64,000 nucleotides of DNA from Pomphorhynchus laevis (GCA_012934845.2 WNNJ02000965.1:124001-188000); one strand, 5' to 3'. Numbered from the stretch's first letter, positions 54,200 through 64,000 are shown. The notes: generated from the letters alone by a model not told the origin. Made by a program: numbers and translations.

Positions 54200-56600
54200 G
54201 GGGTCATTAACCCCCCCCCCGAAGAGTCCGATCGAAGCGGACTATGCTGAGTAAACGCGAGATGAGCAGCTTAAGAAACCTTAACATTTGCTCTGGGGGA
54301 CGTCCTATAGAAAATAAGACTTATTCCGAGATAGCCAAGGTGCCCCAGAGGCGCACCTGGGTTTTTCCTATTAATGACAGATGCTGGGCCCGTTTCAGGG
54401 TTCACCTTGCTATCTTTAGAATACGTTTAAGTCTATCCAGGTCGGCTTTCGCTGACCAGTTCACCGTAACGGTGAACCCCAGGTATTTTACTCGACTCGT
54501 GAAGACAGGGAGGAGTTGATTAATCAAAATGTAGGAGAGGGCAGAGAGTGCTAATCTCTTAAGCTTTTGATTTGTTGCAGGGGCGCCATGGAAGACAACC
54601 ACCTGCGATTTGGCGGAGTTTAAAATAAGATTGGACTTAGGTAACTGGTCTTTTAATCTTAAAAATAAACGGCTGATGTCCGAGACTATGTCTTTGCACA
54701 TGCGCCCAGAAAACAGGGATGTGATATCATCAGCATATACCACTAGACGTTGTTTGCGTTTAAATATTTTAAAGAGTTCAATGGAGGCAGCAAGAAATAA
54801 GATAGGAGAGAGGGGAGCCTTGAGGCACACCTGTAATAGGGTAGAACCTACGCGCAACAGGGTCGTCTTCATAAAATAATCGCTTGGTGTAAAGCAGTAT
54901 CTCCACCCTGTTAACAATTCTCGCAGGCAACCCGAGGGACCTGAGATAAGAAATCACAAAAGGAATGGAGATGCGGTCAAATGCAGCAGAAAAGTCAAGG
55001 AAAACAGCTACAGTAAGTTGATAACTATTCTCCCGACGAAACTGCTCCACCTCACTAACCGCTAAATGGACCGAGCGACATTTGACGAACCCATGGAAAC
55101 CAGGTGGGATTAAATGTCGCCTACTCAGATGAACGCGGATTCTACGCACAAGCGCTTTTTTCGTAGATTGAGACGAGGGAATTTTGAATCGAAATGGGCC
55201 GCAGGTCTTTAGGGCAAAAGACCAAATACTTTTTAGGTATAAAAATTCCCCTACTAATGTTGATGCCGGCCACATCAGATGGGGTGGCTAATAACATTGT
55301 GACGGTCACCTCCCTTCTTTGTTCTACTGTCAAAAGCTGACAGACACGAGAACAGAGTGTAGCGACGGATTTGGAGGTGCCCAGAAGAGCCCCCTCCCCA
55401 GGCGTTATGAATATCTGTGACAGATAAGGCTCTACTCCTGAAGTCTCCCCAAGGCGGGATTGGTTGCGGTGATTGAAGTGGCTCTATAATTATGTAGGGA
55501 TAGTGACTCTTCCAAAACTCTATCACGACCTATACTACCTATCCAACCCAATGCTCTATCGCTCCAACAGACAAACTTCTCCTTCTTGAATATCTTCCAG
55601 AAGGAAGACTGGGATGGATTATGGGAAGCGATGCTAGCCTTATCCTTACCCAGTTGGAACCTATACATAGTGCTCCAATATTCTTTCTAAAGAACTGGCT
55701 TGGCAGAAACAGAGAGATTTGGGAGACGGAGCAAATATACTAAGGTCTTGAGTTTTGTCGGAGTGGGACTGAACATGCGACCTTTATAGGTGGGGTTATG
55801 TATGGAGTATAGTGGGAACAAATGTGCTTAGGGATGAATCGAGTAATGTCCTGGGGGAGTCGAATAGACCGCGTCTCCTGAAGGACTATAAAATCTGCAT
55901 CTTTACCAGATTGAAGTCTAAGGGCAGAAGCTCCTCCCGAATTCCACTGGAGGATATTCAGTGAAAAAGGCTCACGAATACTCTGCATTGTGTTAGGTCA
56001 GCTGTATAGGATTGTCGCCATCCAGGAGAGAGCTAGAGGCAGAGGGGTTCCCCTCTGCCTGGAGGTTCACCCTCTGTTAGTGGAGGGGGAACCTCCAGTT
56101 AGTGGAGGTTCCCCCTCCACTAACTGGTGGAGGGGGAACCACCACCAGTTAGTGGTGGAGGTTCCCCCTCCACCACTAACGCTATCCGGAGTGGGCACTT
56201 GACCACGGACATAATCTTCATTTTCCGATGAGGCGCTCGTGACCTTATCTTTTAAAAGTTTGCCAATCTTGATAGGGCGTATTACATGGGTCGAGGCCAC
56301 CCTCTTTTTGGACTCAGGCACGGCCCGTTGTATTGGAACGACTAGAGAGGAATATAATGCCGCCATAATATCGGCCGCTATCCCTTCAATTTGTTTTATG
56401 ACTGATTTCTTGTTGGAATCTAAAATGTGGAGGATGTCCTTACCGGACATGCGTGAGGCCTCTGTAGAAAAGCTTGCAAAATCTTGTTTTGGCTTGAGTT
56501 GTACGAGCAAAACTGTTCCTGTATTTCTTAAACAAATACAGGAAATAATATTCGTTTGATTTGTTCGCTTTTGATTCTCCGACAGTCACTTTACTCATCG
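54200..56600 (-). mobile_element. APE-type LINE (I/R1-like), degraded
   Basis: From upstream to downstream on the minus strand: ORF1-like frame 56067-56510 with the GC-rich minisatellite at its end; endonuclease start 55740-55988 (LNILQWNSGGASALRLQ, DADFIVLQETRSIRLPQD); RT 54778-55275 (PPGFHGFVKCRSVHLAVSEV, VAVFLDFSAAFDRISIPFVI, ITGVPQGSPLS) and 54402-54917 (LVVYADDITSLFSG, FHGAPATNQKLKR, SRVKYLGFTVTVNWSAKADL). The ILQWN and YLG motifs point to the I/R1 side of APE LINEs. GC content is higher than in the neighbourhood. Frame breaks between blocks; the EN C-terminus is not clear. Confidence 0.65.
56035..56190. repeat. GC-rich self-complementary minisatellite
   Basis: Variants of GGAGGTTCCCCCTCCACTAA and their reverse complements alternate over about 150 bp. 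Most segments can pair with a neighbour, predicting a stable cruciform or RNA hairpin ladder. It lies in the ORF1 region of the LINE and, when read on the minus strand, encodes Gly/Pro/Thr-rich sequence. Confidence 0.65.
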
Positions 56601-56880
56601 TGTGATGTTGTATGTGTGATTTACGCCTAAATAATCGTAGGTGTGACATCAACAACGAACGAGTAACTGATCACGTTGTAGCACATACACTGTCGCATGG
56701 AAAAGAATAATGCTTTAATTACACATGTATAAAAACAAAACCAAATAATGCTGAAAGAAAACGCGCGGAGATGAATGATATAGGTCAATTAATGACAGAT
56801 AAAACTCCAGGTAATAAATAATAAACATGTATTTTTATGGTGCAAAACATATATTTTTTGTTTTGGATATTTTTCTGAAA
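56601..56880. other. Intergenic stretch, no gene seen
   Basis: Mixed-composition sequence after the LINE 5' end. No frame or repeat supported. Confidence 0.25.
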
Positions 56881-57300
56881 ATTTTTCAGACAATTTTTAA
56901 TATTTTTTTTATATTTTTTGATATTTTTCTGAAGAAGCCCTAGGTGCGAAACGTAAAAGAAGCTCTTCTTTCTTTCATTGGTGACTTTGTGGTGCTATCA
57001 AATATTACATATTCGGTCAAGAAGATCCCACATGAGGGCTCTACCAGATTACCATATATATAGATTAATACTAGGATTTTAAGTAACACCTGAAACACAA
57101 AGATAATCGTTTTATTCAAGCTTTCGACCAACTAATGGCCTTATTCAGGAAATTAATATTGTATGTAATATTGTACGATATAATATACATACAATATTAC
57201 TTTCCTGAGGAATGCCACTAGTTAGTCGAAAGCTTGAATAAAACGATTATCTTTGTGTTTCCGGTTTGACATAAAATCCTAGTATTAATATATACAAGTA
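56881..57300. repeat. Hammerhead-like core and foldback element
   Basis: 56929-56954 (+) reads CTGAAGA, AGCCCTAGGTGC, GAAACG: a hammerhead core with an imperfect stem II. The foldback at 57055-57292 has arms sharing AAACACAAAGATAATCG and CGATTATCTTTGTGTTTCCG. Its plus arm contains CTGAGGA...GTC, GAAAG near 57203-57231. Confidence 0.5.
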
Positions 57301-57439
57301 TCCGTGAAAGGATCCCGGAGCTGATTTGAATATGTAATCTAAACTATATATATAGTATTCGGTGAGTTTCGAAACGTCGCCCAGGATCACCCATAATGAT
57401 TCGATTTTTATAATTTTATGTAATATTTTGAACTGGTGG

Positions 57440-58255
57440 AAGAAAGTAAGCAATTGTTATTCAATTTTCAGCTTATCGCTTAGCTTTATCAAGAATTGTC
57501 AAACTTACAATATTGCAGCATGTATACAGGTACTATTCAGTCAGTTTCGACAAGAAAGAATCGTACTTCATTTATTATCTTTCCATTCATATATTGTGTC
57601 CTTATTCAGATTGGCATTTTTGAATGTTTGTAGTTGCCCTTGTAATATTGCCTCCGCTTTCAACCTAGTGGCCTGATCGCTAATATTGCTTGCTATGATT
57701 GTGCATTTTATGCGTGTATCATCTCCTTCGTGTTTATCGCAACCATAAGTTACAATGCCATCTGTGTTTTAATGCTTTTTTGATTGATCCACTGTAATAT
57801 TTCTTTGCTTAAGTTGATTTTTTACATCCGCACGTTTATTTCTAAGTCGCTCACTAAGAGATCGCTGCGTTTGTCCAACATATTGAACCTGACAAGGTGT
57901 ACATTTTCCCAAATCAATTATATAATTTGTCGTACAGTTATTGTTGCCACTAACACGGGATTGAATCCCGTTTGTATACTTTTAAAGCTTTTAGTTTCGT
58001 TTACGCATTTACACGCTTTACACCTTGGACGTTTGCATGTATTACACTTATTTGTATCATTCGTCTCCCTTAGACTTTTTAGTTTTGATCTTACTACATA
58101 TAATCTTATTGTGTTGCTCAATTTGAAATATATACATGGCTCTTTCCCTTCGACGGAGATTCGTCTGCAAATAGTTTTTGATAGCCATTTTTAATATCTC
58201 TACCTAAATTTCTTATTTCGCTGTGATACGGTATTGCAGCGTATATTCCGTTGTT
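57440..58255 (-). mobile_element. PLE-type GIY-YIG endonuclease with Cys-rich motif
   Basis: The minus strand encodes KCNTCKRPRCKACKCVNETK (CxxC-type zinc knuckle), SIQTGFNPV, then in a second frame NYIIDLGKCTPCQVQYVGQT followed by QRSLSERLRNKRADVKNQLK. Later come CDKHEGDDTRIKCTI and ATRLKAEAILQGQLQTF. This is a GIY-YIG nuclease (Y-I-I...C-x-x-C-x-x-x-Y-V-G-Q-T-x-x-S-L-x-x-R-L) preceded by a C-x2-C-rich finger, an arrangement reported for PLEs with an N-terminal nuclease. No RT is attached here; the RT relics at 45-50 kb are on the same strand but not contiguous. Confidence 0.55.
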
Positions 58256-58440
58256 GGCTTTGACGCTCGCAGATCAAAACAAAAAAAACTGTGATGCAGC
58301 AGTGACACATATCGAAGAAAATCTGAGCATAGATTTAAATTAACTATAATTGAAGATGCATTATTGGATACAAATGAATGGAGAAGAAAATAACTTTACT
58401 GGACAGCACAGCTTATGTTCGATCTTAAAGGATCAATGAC

Positions 58441-59996
58441 AAATAAACAGCTGTCCTTGTAAAATTGGTGTGAGATTCTTCCGCCCTTATACGTGGTATA
58501 ATAACACAAGTGCGTGCAAATATTTACTGGTGGTGAGCGATAGTAATTGAAGAAGGCATCAGCCGAAACTAGTCTTGTGAAATTCTATCTTTATTTTCGT
58601 TGTTTCAATAATTTAACTGTTTGAACAATTATATGTGTATATTAATTGGCAATCAGAATTGATTTCAATTAAATTTGCAAAATTTAATAAAGCAGAAGAG
58701 TCAAGTGATCGTCAGCCAACATTAAAGGGACCGAAAACGTAAAACGTAGGTATTGTATCAGTAATTGATGAAGTTCACCAATACTGAAATGTAGCGGACT
58801 GCTGTTGGCTTGTATATAGGAATAAAGCAACGTACAATGCCATTAAAAAATGTCAATTGTAATAATGACTGTGCAATTAAATTAAAATGACTAGTTTGAA
58901 AATAGTAATTAATTGCAAAAATAGTTAGTTTTTCAAATTAAAGGTAGAATTTTCATCTAGCGGCGCTGATTTAATTTAAAATCAGAAATGATTTCAATTA
59001 AATTGGCAAAATGTGATAAGAAAATTTTTCATCCAATCTAATTGTCAATAAAGTAGTCAAGTCGAGTGATCGCCAGACACCATCAAAAGAACCGAAACGT
59101 AGGTATTGGATCAGTAGCTAATCAGGTCCACTAATACTGAGATGTAGCGTATAGATAGGCATCAGTATTAGCGTCCACTAATACTGATGTTGGCGTATAG
59201 ATAGGATCAAAGTAGCGTGCAGAATAATAATACTCATCAAAATTTCAATTGTAACAATGACTGTACAATTAAATTAACTTAAAATTAGGAAACAAACTGT
59301 ATATGACTAGTTTCATAATAGTAATTGATTTTAAAAATAGATAGGTTTGCAAATTGAAGGTAAAACCTTCTACGACCGCTAATTAAATTTGCAATCAGAA
59401 ATGATTTCAATTAAATTTGCAAAATTTTAATAAGGGATTTCATTAAATCTGATTCTCTATAAAGCAGACGAGTCGAGTAATCGTCAGCCAACATTAAAAG
59501 AACCGAAACGTGATAAGTAGGTTTTGGATCAGTAGTTAATGAGGTTCGCAAATTCTGAAACGTTATGTACTGATGTTTGCTTATAGATATGATAAATACA
59601 TACGGAAATGTAGATTACAGATTAAAGCAACGTGCATAATGAAGTCGACACTGCGGAATCAGAATTTTATAAATAAATTGAAAACACTATAGTGTATTTT
59701 AAACAACGTGAATATAAACATACGTGAAACGTAGGTATTTTATAAGTAATTGATGAAGTCCATCAATTACTGTAATTGATGAAGTCCATCAGCATTAACA
59801 AATAAACAGCTGTCCTTATAAAATTGGTGTGAAATTCTTCTGCCCTTTTACGTTGTATAATAAATAACTCAAGTGCGTGCAAATATTTACTGGTGGTGAG
59901 CGATAGTAATTGAAGAAGGCATCAGCCGAAACTAGTTTTGTAAAAAATCTATCTTTATCTTTGTAGTTATAATAATTTAACTGATTGAACAATTAT
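58441..59996. repeat. Direct repeats of about 195 bp enclosing a tandem-repeat block
   Basis: 58441-58632 and 59800-59996 are direct copies (AAATAAACAGCTGTCCTT at the start; GGTGGTGAGCGATAGTAATT inside). Each contains TTGAAGA, AGGC, ATCA, GCC, GAAAC, a hammerhead-like core. Between them are three tandem units anchored at 58661, 58990 and 59403 (GATTTCAATTAAATT, then GTCGAGTGATCG and ACCGAAACGTAGG), with spacings of 329 and 413 bp. There is no coding frame. It looks like a non-autonomous PLE-related composite. Confidence 0.6.
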
Positions 59997-60049
59997 AAAA
60001 TTGAATATGAATGAAAAAGGATCACAATAGGCGGTTCAAACAACATATC

Positions 60050-60335
60050 ATATATATAATCGTTAATGTATCCAAAAACCGGAATTTGATTACTAGCCGG
60101 AAAATTCCGAAAAACCGGAATTAATTTGATTACATTTGATTACTTTTGTTATCACTCCTAGACGAGCTGATGGTAGCCGGCAGAACAGATCAGTAGGGTG
60201 AACTACCATCAGTCGTCTTGGCTGCTTTGTGATATATTCAAAAAGACATCATCGAGAAATCGCTTACGTGCTAGCATGGGTATTTCCCCTTTAATCTAAC
60301 TACGTGCTTTCCGGATAATCCAATTTTTTCATCGG
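60050..60335 (-). repeat. Dispersed repeat with permuted hammerhead element, copy 6
   Basis: Core about 60157-60226. Stem III is long and nearly perfect (GACTGATGGTAG with CTACCATCAG-CTC); stem I CCTA/TAGG intact; the CTGATGA strand is altered to CTGATCT and GAAA to AAGA. It lies in direct tandem with copy 7, about 360 bp away. Confidence 0.55.
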
Positions 60336-60477
60336 TAGTAGATTTAATTGCTGTCGTTGCTTGTTTTCTCACATGATCCAACATAGGATCCATTTTCATG
60401 ATTTGGTATTTTTATGTGTTACACTGTACTCCGTGATCCAATCAGTTTCGGTTTTATAATCGTTTATGTTTAAAATA

Positions 60478-60690
60478 TCGGAGTTCGCTTACTAGCACAG
60501 CAGACTTCGTTATCACTCCTAGACGAGCTGATGGTAGCCGTCAGCACTCATAAGTAGGATAACTATTACCAGTCGTGTCGGATGCCTTGTGATATATTTA
60601 TAAAGACATCTCCGAGAATTCGCTTACATGTTAGCATCTTTAAACTAACAATGTGCTATCCGGATCATCCTATAGTTTTCCCACATAAAG
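60478..60690 (-). repeat. Dispersed repeat with permuted hammerhead element, copy 7 (right arm end)
   Basis: Counterpart of the 42540-42740 repeat. Homology with the left arm begins at about 60493 and includes the core (60518-60586). Upstream of 60493 the sequence is still the same repeat family but diverged from the left arm. Confidence 0.6.
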
Positions 60691-61206
60691 ATCTATTAAA
60701 AGTTTTTATTATATTTCTAATTTATCTTTAGAAAAGCTCATATCTACATAATGACCTATTAAAAGTTCTTATTATATTTCTTTTTCTATTAATTTTTCTA
60801 TTTGTTTATTTAGTGTATTTGAATTTGATAAAATCCGATCAGCTAACTGAGTCTACGGATTTGATACGCTATAAAAATCAAAATTAAAGATAAATAATTA
60901 TAAATAATAAATAATTATATAAGATTATTTATAATAGCAATTTATATAAATTTAAAATTTAAAATAGAAATTAACTTAAATGTTATGATTAATAAATAAT
61001 ATTCAGATACGATGTATCATAATAAGGAATAATTTTGATCAATATTATTAGATAATGTTGGATATCTAGTATGATCTAGGTATGTCAGAGATTTTTTCAG
61101 TTAGTTTATAAATATACTCTAATTAATATATAATATAGTTTATAATATGTTACATCATTTAATTTCTATAATATTTTAATAGCTTTCCACCCATCACTTA
61201 TTACAG

Positions 61207-61306
61207 ACTGCCAGAAGCAGTAATTCCATTGCATTACAATTGGTTACTAAACTTTGAGCAAATACAATCTCCCTTTGTTTATGCAAATATAGAAATTAAA
61301 ATTAAG
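61207..61306 (+). CDS. M1 aminopeptidase-like gene, second exon of right-arm copy
   Basis: Identical in sequence to 38613-38712, between TTATTACAG|A and AAG|GTAAGT. It starts in phase 2 and so accepts the donor at 52777, giving a continuous anchor-to-ectodomain reading. The next exon begins at 63976 (TTACAG|GTTACTAAT) and is cut by the window end. Because it has the anchor exon upstream in the same orientation, this copy is the better candidate for the expressed gene. Confidence 0.6.
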
Positions 61307-61770
61307 GTAAGTTAATTAATTGTCAAATTAAGAAAAATTGTTTTCTGTTGTTACTAACATTTATTATGATAAAGATTATTTTATTTAAAGATTTTTGCTT
61401 AAGTGACACTTTATTTTCGCCTATTAAACAATTCATTAAAGCATAATTATTTGCAAATACTATATGTATATAATGATTGTGCTAATCATCGATTTATTAG
61501 ATTTATTCATTAATTACTGTTTTAACAAATTTACAATAACTTGTATGGGTATAAAACCAAATGCATTTTGATTGTTTATTGACGGATAGTCTGTAAATTT
61601 TCTCGATGGGCAAGTTTGGAAAGTTGTGCTTAAAATGTTGATTTCAAAACATTTAAATATTATTATCCGAGCATTTTATTAAATCACTGATGACTTTTTA
61701 CGAAGGGCATATAGTGATAACGTAAAAAAGAAAAGAACAATTGGAATACAATTTTAACACTTTAATTGAC

Positions 61771-62094
61771 TAACATTTTTTTTTATTTTGTACATAATTA
61801 TTACAAATTAGAGTAAGTATAATGAATGATCAGATTCTAAATTCTCACCGATCGGCAAGGATTTTGTAAGCTCCGGCTTATTACTGTACTTTTTAGAGTT
61901 ATTTCTTTGTGATCGCTGATATTCTTCGCTATCATGTTCATGCGATCCATGAGCGTTGCTGTGACGCTTATCTTCCGATTCGGTTGATGTATTCGCGGCC
62001 GCGGTGGTGGCGGTTGTAATGAATTCGTTATTTCTTCGAACCATGTTTGAGCAACTCTTCAAAATTGATGCGATATTACTACTTTTATTCGTAA
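61771..62094 (-). pseudogene. Processed retrocopy of an unidentified mRNA 3' end
   Basis: Flanked by a 9-bp duplication TTAATTGAC (61762-61770 and 62095-62103); the left arm has the site once, uninterrupted. On the minus strand the insert stays open from its 5' boundary and ends at a stop near 61808: SSNIASILKSCSNMVRRNNE, then a Thr/Ala/Ser-rich and His/Glu/Ser-rich hydrophilic tail (ITTATTAAANTSTESEDKRH, NSKKYSNKPELTKSLPIGEN). A short 3' UTR and an A-run, AAAATAAAAAAAAA, close it. It is a 5'-truncated, LINE-mobilised cDNA. The tail could come from the C-terminus of a membrane receptor, but this is a guess. Confidence 0.65.
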
Positions 62095-62329
62095 TTAATT
62101 GACATTCTAAATAAAACTAACTAGAATCTGGTAATTTTCGAGTTCATATGTATCGTCTATTTTTTATTTACATCGTCTATTATGTATTAGTCGATTCATA
62201 AAGATTGACTTTTATTTTAAATTGAAATTATAAATTTTTAATTTGATATAATAATAAATTGTATAAAATCTTATATAATTATTTATTATTTATTCATCTT
62301 TATTTTTATTTATATATCTTTTAAAATAC

Positions 62330-63610
62330 ATAGACTCAGTTATCTGATTATTATAATATACTTATGTTTAGATCAGCTAAATAAGTGTATGTATTTTATA
62401 CTCGTATAATTGATAAATTAAAAATAACGCTTAAAAATTAAAAAGAAAATAGTAAAATATATAAATCAACATAATAATATTAAAATAAATTTAAAATCAT
62501 TAGCGAAAATGTTTTATGGATGGATAATAAACAATATGCTTTGTATAAGAATAAGATATTAGATAGCAAATTATATCAGAGGAAATACGTCATTAACATG
62601 TATTTGGCACAGATGCTATGTTAGGTCGAGGAATAGGAGCGGATTACAAATAACATAGCAGTTTCTCCTGATGACCTCTAATTGATTTCCCAGTAATATA
62701 ACCTCTGCCAGAACTACTGAAACTATAAATTATTAACGCGGCATTGTTTTTCTACTAATTTTCAAGCAAGTTTAATGGATTTTTGCTTTTAATATATATA
62801 TTTTTGCAATAAAAATTCAAATATTATTGAAAATTTATATAAAATATTAAACGAAAATTTTTTATGGATGGATAATAAACAATATGATTTGTATTAGAAT
62901 AAGGTACACTAAATAATCAAATTTAATCATAGGAAATACATCATTAGCTCGTATTTGACCCCACTGCTATGTTCGGTCGAGGAATAGGAAGCCAAACTGA
63001 TAAAAAATCAGTTCCTCCTGATTACATATAATTCTTATTATAATTCATTGTCTGTTATTTATTAGTCAATTCAAAAAAATAACGTTTGTTTTATATTTCA
63101 ATTTTAAATGTTGGCTTGATATAAATTATACAAAATATTTGATAACAATTAAATACTTATCAGAAAATAAAACTATTCCGATCTTAAATTAAAATCAAAA
63201 TTACGTTAAAAACAATAAAATTTAGATTTATATTATTTCAAATCGGCGTTAACATATCTTTTAGTTCATATAAATAAAACGCAGGGAGTGTTAGAAAAGT
63301 AAATTTCATATTTGGATTTAATTTTAAATTAAAAAAATACAAATTAATAAATAAATTTTTATGAGTTTATAAAAAATAAGTAAAAAAATTAATTTTTATT
63401 TTTTTACGTATGTATAATAAATATAACACCTATATGACAGAAGTCCAACCGTTGAATAAATAGACGTTTTAAAATATTTTGATAAATAAAAATTAACTCA
63501 AAGTAGACATAAATTTTGTAGCCATGCTGATACGTTTGTTAGAAGAATATAGATCGAAACCGCATAACCTAGCACTATCTGTAGATGATCTCTAATCCGA
63601 ATTATGATAC
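62330..63610 (+). mobile_element. Tandem PLE 3' trailers, right arm
   Basis: Mirror of 36640-37920. 62457-62567 encodes the PLE C-terminus NLKSLAKMFYGWIINNMLCI, then RIRY and a stop. The structured element follows at 62575-62690. A second truncated unit (FYGWIINNM, ICIRIRY) is at about 62865-63045, and a third, diverged, near 63490-63600. This places the structured element directly after the PLE stop codon. Confidence 0.6.
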
Positions 63611-64000
63611 ACGGTAAATTATTTATAATTCAATAAATAAAATTGATTTTTGTTAATTCTTACAAATATGGTTCAATTCTTATCCATATTCGCACTGTTT
63701 CCGAATATAAGCAGTTACCAACATTATCAGAATCCACTTGTGATTTTGAAATATCAAAATCGACGGCTGGTGCATGAGTTGTAATTATCGATTTAACATT
63801 CAATAATCCATATATTTTTTAATTTGAACTTTAAATATAAATTTAAAACAAATTTTCTAAATAAAGATTATCAATGAAGCTAATCAGTTGTGCTTTCTAG
63901 CATCTATCTGATAACATTAGATTTCTTAAAACTCTCATGGATTTAATCGTGTTTATGAATCTTTATTTATTACAGGTTACTAATCGAGTTCGGTGGCTTT

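Larger units (their letters stand above)
60493..64000. repeat. Right arm of large inverted duplication (runs off window)
   Basis: Reverse complement of 36252-42724 without the RLE LINE. It carries a 324-bp retrocopy insertion (61771-62094) absent from the left arm. It includes aminopeptidase exons at 61207-61306 and 63976-64000+, tandem PLE trailers (62330-63600) and the intact pre-insertion target of the LINE near 61023-61040. Confidence 0.9.

Noticed and set aside
54205-54225. Poly-C run as a biological signal
   Set aside because: A single homopolymer of about 12 C at the LINE 3' side; slippage or sequencing error is the simpler explanation.
58655-59690. CRISPR-like array
   Set aside because: The units are hundreds of bases long, diverged and few, with no spacer pattern, and the DNA is eukaryotic.
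58441-59996. LTR retrotransposon or solo-LTR pair
   Set aside because: The 195-bp direct repeats lack TG...CA ends and there is no gag or pol between them; the tandem non-coding block and hammerhead-like cores fit a PLE-related element better.

Overview
The window is AT-rich eukaryotic DNA from an animal, most likely an arthropod and probably an insect. This rests on the intron-exon genes, the extreme AT content, and the mix of retroelements: several APE-type LINEs, an RTE-like LINE, a restriction-like-endonuclease (RLE) LINE, and many Penelope-like element (PLE) fragments with GIY-YIG or YIDD reverse-transcriptase pieces. The species cannot be named from the sequence. Very little is host coding sequence.

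Layout. 1-23 kb is a retroelement graveyard: PLE pieces at 0-0.5 and 6 kb; three copies of a strikingly C-rich, G-poor CR1/L2-type LINE (2.4-5.4 +, 6.3-6.8 -, 7.6-11.2 +); and at least four further LINE copies, two of them nested (one at 14.1-20.7 kb interrupted by another at 16.2-19.1 kb and by a PLE 3' piece at 14.7-15.05 kb). 23.6-31.8 kb holds scattered exons of a TLC-domain (TLCD4/TMEM56-like) membrane protein gene on the + strand, with foldback repeats, a probable hAT MITE and PLE debris in its introns. 35.5-38.7 kb holds three exons (- strand) of an M1 aminopeptidase-like gene. A + strand first exon at 52.63 kb joins in phase to the duplicate exon at 61.2 kb.

The dominant architecture is a large inverted duplication. 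About 36.25-42.72 kb is matched, in reverse complement and nearly base for base, by about 60.49-64.0 kb, which runs off the window end. The arms differ by two clean insertions, each with target-site duplications: a 3.3-kb RLE-type LINE (38.9-42.17 kb) only in the left arm, and a 0.32-kb polyadenylated retrocopy (61.77-62.09 kb) only in the right arm. Each arm therefore supplies the empty site for the other's insertion. The 17.8-kb spacer holds RTE and PLE debris, a tandem ubiquilin retrocopy with a long open frame (47.5-49.5 kb), aminopeptidase exon 1, another LINE (54.2-56.6 kb) and a tandem-repeat block between direct repeats (58.4-60.0 kb).

The most unusual signal is RNA-like. Short foldback repeats through the window carry the hammerhead ribozyme core (CTGANGA, stem II, GAAA). 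A second dispersed element of about 70 nt (at least seven copies) carries all three hammerhead strands, each correctly flanked by half-stems, but in the order GAAA / CTGATGA / GTC instead of a cyclic permutation of the normal order. Its stems I, II and III are supported by compensatory changes between copies. In this order the catalytic strand sits in the loop of the stem III hairpin, which suggests a swapped dimer or tandem-copy ribozyme. One copy lies exactly at the inner breakpoint of each arm of the inverted duplication.
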